From assembly GCF_025370935.1 (NCBI RefSeq), contig NC_133495.1:3841595-3905594 (forward strand): a stretch of DNA of 64,000 nucleotides, written 5' to 3'. The DNA comes from Choristoneura fumiferana (Eukaryota > Arthropoda > Insecta > Lepidoptera > Tortricidae). The position numbers were made by a program, and so were the translations under genes. Under the pieces are notes generated by a model, which was not told where the DNA came from, made no database searches, and saw nothing but the letters and a program-made list of their open reading frames with translations. This document shows positions 20,123 through 31,000 of the stretch, piece by piece; position 1 is the stretch's first letter; the number at the start of each line of letters is the position of its first letter.

Positions 20123-23100
20123 AGCAGGAGCTGCAGTGGACAATAGGGATCCAGCCTCAACAGGCTCATTCTGCCGATAAGAATTGATTAACAACTAATA
20201 AACAAAAAAAAAAAAGCAAATAAAAAAAAGTGTCACGTTTCTCACTCAGCTTAAGTAGCTCTCTGCAATTCAAGAGTTTTGAAAATAAAATGTACTCTTA
20301 TAGTACAATAATGCGTCCAGCAATTTTTGTCTTTTGACTGACCATATTTCAACACTTTAATTTATTGTTAGGTAATAGTTAAGTATAGTTAGAGTGTAGT
20401 ACTCGTGGATCATCTATTAAAATAGACAACTACAGGGTGATTCAGGAGACGTGAGCGGGACTGACCCTACCGGATGCCGTTGCAATAGACACTATGTCGT
20501 ACCAGTATTAGTGAGATAGACTTTTTTTTTAAATCTTGCAAACAAAAGTATTTTTTTTATTTCATGTATTTAAAAAAATGCGTGTGAACTGTGAGGCTGG
20601 TCTGCACTTCTTGGAGACAAAAAAAAAACATCTAAATCCAGAAAATAAAATGTGACTCAGTCTACACAAGAATAAATAACTTACGTCCCCGAGTTCCTCG
20701 CAGCTGTCTTTAGTCAGGGTGTATCGATAACACGGACTCATGGATAGCCATTGGAGGTCCACCTAGAATCAGACACATATCCATACTAATATTATAAATG
20801 CGAAAGTGTGTGTGTTTGTGTGTTTTTTATGTTTGTCCGTCTTTCACGTCGAAACGGAGCTGCGGGTCGACGTGATTTTGGCCGTAGAGATAGTTTATAG
20901 GCCAGAGAGTGAACATAGGCTACTTTTTAACCTGGAAAATGCACAGTTCTCTAGGGAACAGCGCGTGATAACCGAATTCCACGCGGGCGAAACCGCGGGC
21001 AAAAGCTAGTATCATAATAATTAATGCATTGTTGGTGGACACACACATAGTGATCAAAGTTATAAAACCACTGACAAGGTGATTGGAGCATTTAGATACA
21101 CTAATTTGTCAGTTTGGCACAGCTATCCTTTCAGATCTGTATTTTTGTATTTAGTTAAGTAGATTTATTATAAAAGGAGTATTGTACAATTTTTAAGTTG
21201 CTTCCAATATCTACTAACTATGGAAACACATGGGTATTTTGTACAGTTGCTAGCAAATTTCTTGGGTAACGTAACTATATTGAATTTAAGTAGGTACTTG
21301 TCGCCCAGTGGTCGTGAAGTTTGCCGGCATCTCTAAGAGTAGCTGTAGAATGTTAGAGGAGCACCACACTTACAGAAGCAGGTTTTCCGTCGTCACACGA
21401 CGCGATAGAAACCGACGACGCGCCGGAGAGATCATGTTGAGGCACGGGCTGGGGTTCCAGCTGTCAAGAAACAAGTCTTTAATAGCAGAAACATAGGAAA
21501 ACTTATTGTTCCATCTTACAGAGTGGCTAAAACCAAAAAGTCGTTTGTTTCTGCACTGTAATTATAGGTAATCGCTTTGTACAAAGAGATTTTTTTTTAA
21601 TAAATTAACTATAGTCATGGTACATGCCTCTTCGCAGTCGACGGCCACGTACACCGTATCATTGGTGATAGCCAAATGTAACTTGTGCCACCCTGGTTTG
21701 AACAACTGAAAACAAACAAATAATTCTTCTAATTTATACAATAATTCACGCCCTATTTTTTTAACCGACTTCAAAAAAGGAGGAGGTTCTATGTTCCAAT
21801 GTTTGTATTTTACATTTTCCAGTCACATGCAATTTAGAAAGAAAGAAGCTAGAAGAAAGTGCTTTGTCAACTAATGTTGTAATAGGGGGTGATCATTGGA
21901 GGATGAGATTTGTGATATTTAAACTTAGAACGTAATAATAATAACGTAAATAAGAATATCTTAACGTTTGTCAATTGCGTTTGTTTGCTTATTTTGTACA
22001 ATAAAGTGTTTACATACATACATACCTACATATCTATTGATTGTCTTAGAATATAAGTAGATTATGTGCTCAATAAGTAGATTATTGTTATTGGTAGGGG
22101 TATCGTACTGGCTACTCTGCTCTGTTATGACTAGCGTGCTTATTAGCGTACTCCGACCGGTTAGCTTTCGGTGAAGTGTACGTTGGCTAGAAATCATCAC
22201 ACATGTGCCTTAGTGAGATCTGTTTAGGGAGTAAGTGCATGTTAGTTTTAGTCATAGTACTAAGAATACTTGTATCATCTTCTGTACACTTATTTCTGTT
22301 TGTTCTCCAAATAAATAAATAAATAAGAAAGGAAATACATTTAATTAACGTCATCAAAACGCCACGCTATAGGTAGAGTTAAGGTAGAGTCATTCACGAT
22401 GACGCGTGACGTGATATTACAACGTCATTAATGTCTAATTTTGACAAAATCACGCGTCTTCGTGGATGGCACTAGGTATAATACCCAATACCCAATAATG
22501 ATACCCTGCTCTCACTTCTATTGCTAATGAAATTACCTACAATTAAAAATGGTAACTATTATTGGGACAGTGATGAACACGCACGTTTACCTTAAATAAA
22601 AATTAAATTATATCTGTTTACATAAAACTATCCTAAACTTAAAATACATTTGACGACCGGATGGCTAAGTGGTTAGAGAACCTGATTACGAAGCTTGAGG
22701 TCCTGGGTTCGAATCCCGGCCGGGGCAGATATTTGTGTGAATAACACGAATGTTTGTTCTCGGGTCTTGGATGTTTAATATGTATTTAAGTATGTATTTA
22801 TCTATATAAGTATGTTTATCCGTTGCCTAGTGTCCATAGTACAAGCTTTACTTAGTTTGGGACTAGGTCAATTGGTGTCAAGTGTCCCATGATATTTATT
22901 GTTTTTTTTATATTATGAAAATAAAAATATTGAAAACAACCCTTTTAGGCAGGGTTCCGATGATTGTTGTGTTATAGAAGTAGAATATCGCACCAGCCTT
23001 AAGTTCCTGTCAAGACGAACTCAGTGCTAAATATGCCCATATGAACTTCACACTCCTCAAGTCACTGTCCTCACCTCCATAGAGCTGAAGTAAAGCCTAG

Positions 23101-24722
23101 TTCCTTCCACGAACACAGCCAGCCGCTCTGTGCGCGGGAGCATAGTCATAGAGAATTGCACGCTCTTGGTTGCGCGCACGACTATCCAGGGCCGAGTCTG
23201 GTTGTGTGCATTGAATGTCGTCACCATGCTGAACTGCTCTGGTAGACCGGACGGGAAGACCTGACTGGAATTGCAAATGTATTCGTTGAAAGTTTTATGT
23301 CTTCCGTAGACTGCAGAGGTTTTCAGTGAAGGTATGGTTTAGTATGGTATGTCCATGGTATCCCATAAAGAATACAAAGTAATCTCCACCTGGCAGAAAA
23401 TTGAAAGCAAACATAGACGACTGTTGACACACATGAGCTTAATAGGTATTTAAGTTCAGTTGGATATTCCAGCCTTCATAACGTCCTGATTGTTCTGATA
23501 TAATATAATCTAATAGAGTTTGTAAAGACGTAGTCTGTGGCAAAAATTGAAAGTAGCTTTTAGAAGTTCAAATTCAAACGAGGAGGGTGTGAAACAAGAA
23601 AAAGAGGGAAGCTGTGATTTGTCAATTATGTTATTGAGTAGGTACTTCCGTATTTTATTAAAAGGCATTCCACACAGTAGCGCGGAAGGGGTGGTCCCCC
23701 AGGCCTCCAGTTCCTGGGGACTCCAAATGTCCACAAGTTCTCATGACAAAGTTCTGATTTTCTGATTCTGAGTTCTGGTTCAAAATCCACCTGAATCCTC
23801 AAAGACAAAAATGTGTTTAGTACATTAATTTCTAATACTGAGAACCTCATTCAGCTTTGCCACCCTGGGCCCCGAACGAGCTTAGTCCGCCGCTGATTCC
23901 ACAGAGGAAAAGAGCAGTGGAGCCGAGAAGAGTCAGACCAATGATGAATGAATTTGAGGGTTTACTCTGCTTCCGAAGCGCTTACCGTAACGGTAGGGTA
24001 AGATTCGCTCCATCGCTTATCCTGTACGCTCTCTGCAGGTACTGGGAGCCCTGGACCAAGGTGACCCCGGTGGTGTTGGGGCGGTCCAGCTCGTAAGCGG
24101 CTATTAGATCGATGCTCTGTAGGTCGACGTCCCCGGGCCGCAGTACCGAGCAGGGCGAGTCCGGGAGCGGTGTTTGTGTTGTAGTTGTAACGTCTTCTGT
24201 CTCTGTAATGTGTCACACATCAATGATTATTATTAAGATGCTTAACGACACACCAGCTAAGGGCGGGACCGACTTTATAGCCAGGGGTTACATGGTGAAA
24301 TTCTATAGCTGGGAAGGTCATATGGTCAAATTCTAGTCATAACTAGATCAATTCTTTTCTTTTGTCGCAGGACTAGGTACAAAAACTGTATAAGCTTAGG
24401 AAAATATCTTCTGCTGACTTAGGGTCTAAGAGTTTAGCCCAGTTTCCACCAGAGATCTGCGATGAATGTGTTTGTCATGAACCATGTCATTCCTCGCTCA
24501 GCACATCTCTAGTGGATGGATCAGGATGGATACAGCTCGGCGGAGCGAGGATAAGTGTAAATGAAGCGTTTCTATTGGTTCATGGCAAACACATTCCTCG
24601 GAACGCATCTTACGCATCCTTGCACATCTTTAGTGGAAACGCAGCCTAACGTGTGCTTACCCGTAACGTCATCCCCTAAACACGTTGGTCGTAGAGTTGT
24701 TAAAAATAATGAGACGGCTAAC
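20123..24722 (-). CDS. TSPN/laminin-G-like domain protein, probably N-terminal part of a collagen (multiplexin-like), partial
   Basis: Reconstructed from splice sites and phase. Minus-strand exons: 24722-24661 (phase-1 donor), 24202-23986, 23264-23075, 21705-21610, 21460-21374, 20762-20685 and 20170-20123. All join in one open frame. Landmarks in order: a Thr-rich piece (TEDVTTTTQTP), QYLQRAYRISDGANLTLPLR, QVFPSGLPEQFSMVTTF, WHKLHLAITNDTVYVAVDC, SSVSIASCDDGKPAS, VDLQWLSMSPC and ESC-like DSCEELGD. The pattern FPxGLPExFS, then WHK, xVDC and DLQxL ... C is that of the thrombospondin N-terminal-like domain at the front of collagens V, IX, XI, XV and XVIII; an extracellular matrix protein is therefore likely. 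I do not find Gly-X-Y exons, so the rest should lie left of 20.1 kb, possibly beyond the window, and the signal-peptide exon lies to the right or was missed. The donor at 21610 (ATA|GTTAAT) is weak and the least certain boundary. Introns hold a Helitron, SINE and MITEs. Confidence 0.72.
20780..21010 (+). mobile_element. Non-autonomous Helitron-like element (Lep1 type)
   Basis: Begins CCATACTAATATTATAAATG, includes GGTCGACGTGATTTTGG and GGCTACTTTTTAACC, and ends GCGGGCAAAAGCTAGT. These ends are those of the abundant lepidopteran Lep1-like Helitrons. It lies in an intron of the TSPN gene, 18 bases from the acceptor of exon 20762-20685. Confidence 0.75.
21758..21812 (+). repeat. Dispersed repeat end, copy 2
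   Basis: Nearly identical to 19326-19380 over about 50 bases, including GGAGGAGGTTCTATGTTCC. Lies in an intron of the TSPN gene just upstream of exon 21705-21610. Confidence 0.7.
22391..22475. repeat. Small foldback MITE
   Basis: Arms CATTCACGATGACGCGTG and its near-inverse CACGCGTCTTCGTGGATG. Confidence 0.6.
22476..22595. repeat. MITE family Y, partial copy
   Basis: Shares CTATTGCTAATG, TATTGGGACAGTGATGA and the end GTTTACCTTAA with copies at 37648-37778 and 50559-50702. Confidence 0.65.
22652..22933 (+). mobile_element. tRNA-derived SINE, copy 1
   Basis: The head has an A box (GGCTAAGTGG) and a B box (GGTTCGAATCC) spaced as in a tRNA, followed by an unrelated body of about 200 bases and an A/T-rich tail. 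The acceptor-stem ends do not pair over seven bases and a body follows, so it is a SINE and not a tRNA gene. It lies in an intron of the TSPN gene. Confidence 0.8.
24437..24646. repeat. MITE family V, copy 1
   Basis: Left end GCCCAGTTTCCACCAGAGAT, right end the near-inverse of GGCTGCGTTTCCACTAAAGA. Inner motif GAGGAATGTG/ACACATTCCTC. A truncated relative lies at 50926-51040. The right end is 15 bases from a donor of the TSPN gene. Confidence 0.7.
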
Positions 24723-24873
24723 CTGAAAAGATAAAAAATATTCTTAGCAATATCATAAGCGTGAAACGTGTTCAAATCCTAGTAAATCAGCTACCTCATA
24801 AAGTAATATTTATTTTTTTGGGAGAAGGAAAAATATGTGTTAGTTATTTTCGAATAAACTAACTGACGGATTA

Positions 24874-25066
24874 ATGAGGGTTTTCACAAAAGCGAAATAT
24901 CGCTAGATGGCGTTAGTGTCGTGAGGTCCGTTTGACGTTTGCTCGTGATTGGTTAAATAACTAAATGAGCCACAAATGAGCCAATCGCAAGCAAACGTCA
25001 AACGTTAAACAGACCTCACGATATTAACGCCATCTAGTGATATTTTCCCTCTGTGAAAACCCTCAT
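24874..25066. repeat. Foldback MITE, ATGAGGGTTTTCACA ends
   Basis: Ends ATGAGGGTTTTCACA and TGTGAAAACCCTCAT are exact inverses. Inner arms match through TCGCTAGATGGCGTTA/TAACGCCATCTAGTGA. This is an abundant lepidopteran MITE type. Confidence 0.85.
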
Positions 25067-25095
25067 TTTTTTTTGTACACTAGCTTATTCTCTTA

Positions 25096-25236
25096 AGGGG
25101 CTGTTTCAATACCCATTAATTAATATTATTTGACGGATGTGATGCCGTCTCCGTCTATTCAAACATAACCAACAGAGACGGCATCACATTTATCCGTCAA
25201 ATAAATGTAATCAATGGATGGTGCAACAGATCTTAT
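25096..25236. repeat. Foldback MITE, GACGGCATCACA arms
   Basis: Inner arms TGACGGATGTGATGCCGTCT and AGACGGCATCACATTTATCC are inverse repeats around a loop of about 22 bases. The outer parts (GGGGCTGTTTCAAT and GGATGGTGCAACAG) are more diverged. Confidence 0.8.
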
Positions 25237-25345
25237 AATAAATTGTATAATAAACGGCGATCAGCACCGAGAACGCAACGTGAACTCAATGATCACAATC
25301 ATTGTGCTAATATGGATATGCCCGGGGATTCAAATTGTAGAAGAC
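25237..25345. other. Short unique sequence beside the LTR element
   Basis: No feature seen. It borders the 3' LTR of the minus-strand retrotransposon. Confidence 0.4.
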
Positions 25346-27581
25346 TGTGACGCTTGGCTACTTAGTGGAGAGAAATAAAAGCAAATGCAATGATTTTACA
25401 ATTATAATCTAAATTAAACAGAGGAGAATACAATATTTTTGCCAAACGCTAAATTATAGGCAGAAGTACCTCAGGGTGTGGGTTTTAGAAATTCACTATA
25501 TAGTAAACTTTACAATTAAAAGAATGAGCCGTGAGCACTTAACACCGTCTTATGGACAGCCACTTCCCTGTAGTGCGGCGCGCGGTGAGTAGTTGCGCGC
25601 GTCCGGTGACGTCACGGGTAGTTCCGGAACGTTGGCGGGTCAGTAGATGTGGTGGAGTGGGTTAAGGCGCTCGATCTTCGCAGCTGGTATCAAAAACCCT
25701 GGAATATGCAGTTTTGGCCATTTAGTGAAAAGTCCGATTTCACGTTACTGACTGCAACATCCAGCGGGAGGTGAAGATGAAAGCACTACTTGCAGGATGA
25801 CTACCAAAAGCATTAAATAGTGATCAATGATGTTGCAGCAGCATACATAATCTGAAAGTTAACCTGACTAAGACTAAAGCTATGCAATTTGGTCCGTATA
25901 ATGCAAAGCCACTACCCATACAAATTAGATACAACCTTTCAAGCATAGAAACGGTTGATGTTGTGTCCTTCTTAGGCTTCAACATAGACAAAAATTTGAA
26001 TTGGAAGCATCACGTTAACCAGGTCTGCAAGAAATTGGCTAGATTTGTGTTTGCCTTAAGAAAGCTGAAACAAACAATAACGCCAGAAGCAGCTATCACA
26101 GCATACCATGGTTATGTCTCCTCTGTTCTAAGCTATGGATTATTGCTGTGGGGAAATTCCGTTGAGGTTGAAAGAGCTTTTAAAATTCAGAAAAAGTGTA
26201 TTCGCGCTCTCGATAATGCAGGGATTCTGGATAGCTGCAAACCATTATTTAAAAAGTTTAATATACTTCCGCTCCCATGCATGTATATAAAGAAGCATGT
26301 CTTTTTGTCAGAGACAATACGTGTTACTTCACTCGACGTACAGAAGCGAGTTCTCGGCACGTAAGGGCTCAATACAGGAGCCTTTTATGTCAGCCTCCTT
26401 GCCACACCTCCATCTATAGGAAAAACTGTTACAATATGAGTATAGTCCTCTATAATAGCTTGCCTGAAGATATTAACTACAGAGCAAGCAAAGATTCAAA
26501 TCTAAATTAATCGATTGGCTACAACATAAATGTTTTTACAGTGTAAAAGAATATTTGGCAGATAACGGGTGATGTTTATTTAGGTAATTTTATTTGACTT
26601 AATTTTGTGAACGACTATTAGTGGACATTAGACCAGTATAAAAGAATAATATATTTTAATGATAATTATTATAATTGTAAATCTAATGTGTTAATAATTT
26701 GCACGCCTGCATGCAGGTTGGATACAATGGACAAGAAGACTGTAACACCATTTATACTGTATCTAGCAAAATAAGTGATCAATGATGTTGAGCAGCATAC
26801 AAAATCAGCTCGATATGGTAAGAAGTACTTTGTCATACTAAAAAAGCGGAATTGAAGTGATTTATTCATATAAGGATTTCCAATTTCGTGACAGTAAATT
26901 AAAAGTAGCTGGGGTTTAATATTATTGAACGTTTTAAGTTCATAATTATATTAAAAACACAATTATAATATTTATTTTTTTGACAAGTGGGTAGATAAAT
27001 ATGCAACTAAAAATAACTTTGATATTTAATTCCCTCAAAAGCTTATCTACAATTACTACGTAATAACAAATGTATGAAGCAAGCCAAACACATGATAGAA
27101 TAAGTAAAATTAGGCATTACAGTAACTATCTACTGATTCATATTAGTAATAAATTGCAACACTCACCCAGTCGGGGCAAACACAATTCACTTTTGATTTT
27201 AATGTAGAAATGTACAAAGCAAAGGCTTTTTTATGATTACTAAGTTTAAAACTTAGGTTGATTAAAAAATAGTGACCATCAATTAAATTTGGAAGTGTCT
27301 AGTTCGGTCTGCGGTTCAGTGCGAAAAAGGAGTGACCTCTTCTCTCAGCCGCGCAAGACCCTCTCCCCGACGTAAACAATGACAGCGCTAAACCTCCGTG
27401 TATAACTCCTACTGCATTTTATTAGCTAAATCGCCTTTATGTTGATTTGTTCTATCGTAGTTAAGGATCCTAGCTTTAAGTATTTTGTCTAGTTTTATTG
27501 TTATTTTTAAGTTTGTACATAATATGGAGATCGTAGCATAAAATTGTTAACTAAGAGGAACGCTGTAACGATTACGTTACA
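25346..27581 (-). repeat. 3' LTR (left), interrupted by a LINE fragment
   Basis: Matches 32988-34268 except for a 955-base excess at 25848-26801 made of a LINE fragment plus one copy of its target duplication. Contains a TGACGTCA palindrome at 25607-25614 in a GC-rich patch. Confidence 0.92.
25848..26773 (+). mobile_element. 5'-truncated non-LTR retrotransposon (C-terminal RT part) inserted in the LTR
   Basis: Codes for the last part of a jockey/CR1-like reverse transcriptase: FLGFNIDKNLNWKHHV, AYHGYVSSVLSYGLLLWG and IQKKCIRAL (frame 25882-26364), continuing one frame over near 26280 with NCYNMSIVLYNSLPEDI. It is flanked by a 29-base target duplication, AGTGATCAATGATGTTGCAG... at 25819-25847 and, lacking one C, at 26774-26801. 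The frame shift and several substitutions show it is dead. Confidence 0.88.
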
Positions 27582-28025
27582 TACCCTCCCTTTTTGGGTA
27601 GAATTTTGCCTAAGTAAAATTCGCTATCACATCACTAACTCAGAAGCTACCAGTTCGACATACAGCCTTCGATTACTTCCTTCACGCACACATATTCACC
27701 ATTAATTCAATATCTGTCATACAAACCACAACACATTCAATTATGTTACAGTTCCTTTCACACAGAGTATTTTCTTTAAATACTCGCCAATAGCTTATGA
27801 TAGATTTTAAAATTAGCAGGTCTCTTTATTTCTTATATGTATTTTTAATTTATTGCATTAAGCTAGATATACCTTATTAATCTTACTATGGCAGGTAGTG
27901 CCATAATTAGTTTAACAACTGTGGTGGTGTATTTGGTAGATAGTTTCAACCCCTTATAGGTTTTATATTAAAAATAATTTTATAAAAAGGAGACTTTAGT
28001 ATAGATAGTGATAGGTTTTATTTAA
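27582..28025 (-). other. Untranslated 3' internal region and polypurine tract
   Basis: Between the pol stop and the 3' LTR. AAAAAGGGAGGGTA (minus strand, 27582-27595) is the purine tract. No coding sequence seen in the rest. Confidence 0.75.
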
Positions 28026-31000
28026 TTATACTTTGTAATTCGTTAATTTGATGTCCTTTATATGCCAATCACCAATGTTATTACCATGCAGATCTTGGAG
28101 TACAAAAACAAGTGGTGACTTTTTAGCAATTATGCGACATTTTACAAATTTTGGAGCTAGTTTTTTTGCAAATTTGTTATCTTTATCGCTCTGATAGTAG
28201 GTGCGCTTCCAGACAAAATCACCTACGTTAAAATCGGCATGTTTCCGACGTAAGTTATAGCTACGACAGTTTCTAGAGTGTGATTTTAGTAAGGAACATT
28301 GAATTTGGTCGAATATTTTCCGCAGTACCCCTAGATTTTCAGCATATTCGTCTCTTGGCGAAAATATGAGATCTTTTATGTCATCCTTGTCCAGATAATG
28401 GGAACCACAGGTTACTAATTCCCGGCCATAAACAAGAAAGGACGGTGTAAAACCAGTCACTTCGTTCGTAGAGGAATTAATGGCAAACTGTATTTTAGAT
28501 ACGTTAACGTCCCATGATCTGTGATCGTCGTTTTCTACAAAAGAAGAAATTGCTGTCAGTACCGTTTTATTATAGCGCTCTACGCTGTTCACTTGTGGAG
28601 TATACTTAGGGGTATACAGGACATTAGGGATCTTATATTTAGCAAACAGGAGTTTCAGGATATTGCTGGTAAACTGTCTACCGTTATCCATTATTACAGT
28701 GCTTGGAATACCGTGAACCAGGAATATCTTATCCTCCAGAATACGCGAAAGAATTTCAGCTGTAGCACGCCTTATTGGAAACAAGTGGCAGTACTTAGTG
28801 AAACAACAAGTCACGACGAAAAGGAACGTGTTTTGATTTCTAGATGGCGGCAATGGTCCAACCAAATCCATGCTTAACATTTGAAAGGGTCGGCAGCACT
28901 CCTTAGGGCGGCCCATAGTACCTAGTGTTGTATGATTAGCGTGTTTATAGGATTTACAGACATCACAATTGGCTATGAAATTAGTCACGTCGCGGTGCAT
29001 GTCTGGCCAAAAATATTTTAGAGAAAGCCTTTTGTATGTCTTTAATATGCCGAAATGTCCAGCTGTAGGACACGAGTGATTTTCTTCTATAATCTTAGAT
29101 CTATTTTCCAGGGGAATGACCTCTTTCCACTCGAAGTCTCTAGTTAGTGGGTTCAAACTTTTTTTGAAACGATACAGTTTGTTATTTATAACCTGGTAAT
29201 CTAAAAACGATGTAGGCGTATTTTGGCAGCCATTATATATATTTCGATACCAAGGGTCGATAACATTCTGAATTAAGTTAGATATTATTGGTGTATTTAT
29301 AGCTGAAACACATACACGAGAAAGACTATCTGGTACTACGTTATCGGAACCGCGACGGTGTCTAATTTCACAGTCAAATGTAGAAAGTCTTACTCCCCAT
29401 CTAGCTAAGCGACCTGTAGGATTATTAATGTTTAGAAACCATTTAAGAGCTGAATGGTCGGTGTAAATAACAAACCTGTGACCATTTTCAAGGTAGCACC
29501 GCCAATGTTCAACTGCTGTTAAAACCGCTAACGCCTCGCGCTCTGTAGCACTGTAGTTTTGTTCTTGTTTAGATAGTGATTTACTCATATATGCTACGAC
29601 CCGCTCTACGCCGTCTAAAGTTTGTGTAAGAACCGCGCCAATACCTACATCGCTCGCATCTGTATGAACCTCGAATGGATGCGAGTAATCAGGACATGAC
29701 AACACAGGTGTAGAAATAAGGCATTTTTTAAGAGCTTTAAAGGCATCGTCAGCTTGAGTAGACCATTTAAACGGTGGTGCAGTTTTAGCTTGGGACGTCA
29801 GTTTATTCAATGGCGCAGCCAGTGTGCTGAAATTTGGTATGAATCGGCGATACCATGATGCAGTACCAAGAAAACGTCGAACCTCTTTACGGTTTTTTGG
29901 TGGAGGGTAGTTAACGATAGCTGCAACCTTCTCAGGATCAGCATGTAAACCATTAGAATCTACTACATAGCCTAAGTATCTGAGCTGTTCTCTAAAAAAT
30001 TGACTCTTCTCGAAGTTGATAGTTAGATTCGCAGTTTTAAGTTTTTCCAAAACGCGCACAAGCAGTGATATATGTTGATCAAAAGTAGGTGACACTATTA
30101 TAATGTCATCAATAAAAACAAAAACTTTATGTTCAAATTCTGGACCATAAAACAATTGATCAACTAATCGTTGTTGTGTAGCTGGCGCGTTCGTAAGACC
30201 GAAAGGCATAGATTTAAATTGAAATGTACCCCGAGTTGGTATATAAAAGGCGGTCTTGCATCTATCTTCCTCTCTGATTAATATTTGCCAGAAACTTTTA
30301 GACAAGTCCAAGCTAGTCAGGTACTTGGCGTCGCGTAAATTGTCTAAAATTTCTGATATATACGGTAAACTGTAAGCGTCTTTCTTTGTTATAGCATTGA
30401 GTTTTCGGCTATCGAGACAAAATCTAAGCTGTCCGTTTTTTTTAGGAGTAAGTAGAACAGGTGAGGACCATGCACTTTCACAAGGCTCGACTACGTCCTC
30501 ATTAAGCATTTCATCTAGTTGCTCAATCAAAACACGTTGCTTTTCTAATGGCATTCTATAGTATCGTTGACGAATGGGGGCAGCATTCCCAGTGTCAATA
30601 GAATGCGTGATTAGCGTAGTCCTACCAAGACCACGTTCCTCATAAGAATTTCTACGAAACTGTGAAATAATGTGGTCGGCTGTTATTTTTTGGTCTTCAG
30701 ATAGGTGATCATAACTACATAAATTTGCGTTTTTGTCTACGGTGACCTCACAAAGAGCGACATCCGATTCCGAACGCATTACCACCGCAGTTAAATGTTT
30801 TGGAAATAAGCCAAAATCATTCCAGAAGTCCATGCCTAGAATTAATGAATTTTGTATATCAGGAACAACATAAATCTCCAAAGTGTGTGCTTGGTTCATA
30901 AAAACTACAGGGAGGTAAATACAACCAATGCTTTTTAATTTATGACCACCTGCAGCTATAAATTGTAAAGGTTTCCCTCGTTGTAGCACAAAACCTTTGC

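Noticed and set aside
22652..22725. Possible tRNA gene (A and B boxes present)
   Set aside because: No good acceptor stem, and a non-tRNA body with A/T-rich tail follows; a second copy with the same body type lies at 37809. It is a SINE head.
28521..28877. 118-codon plus-strand frame, repeated at 35206-35562
   Set aside because: Antisense of integrase; repeated only because the element is repeated.
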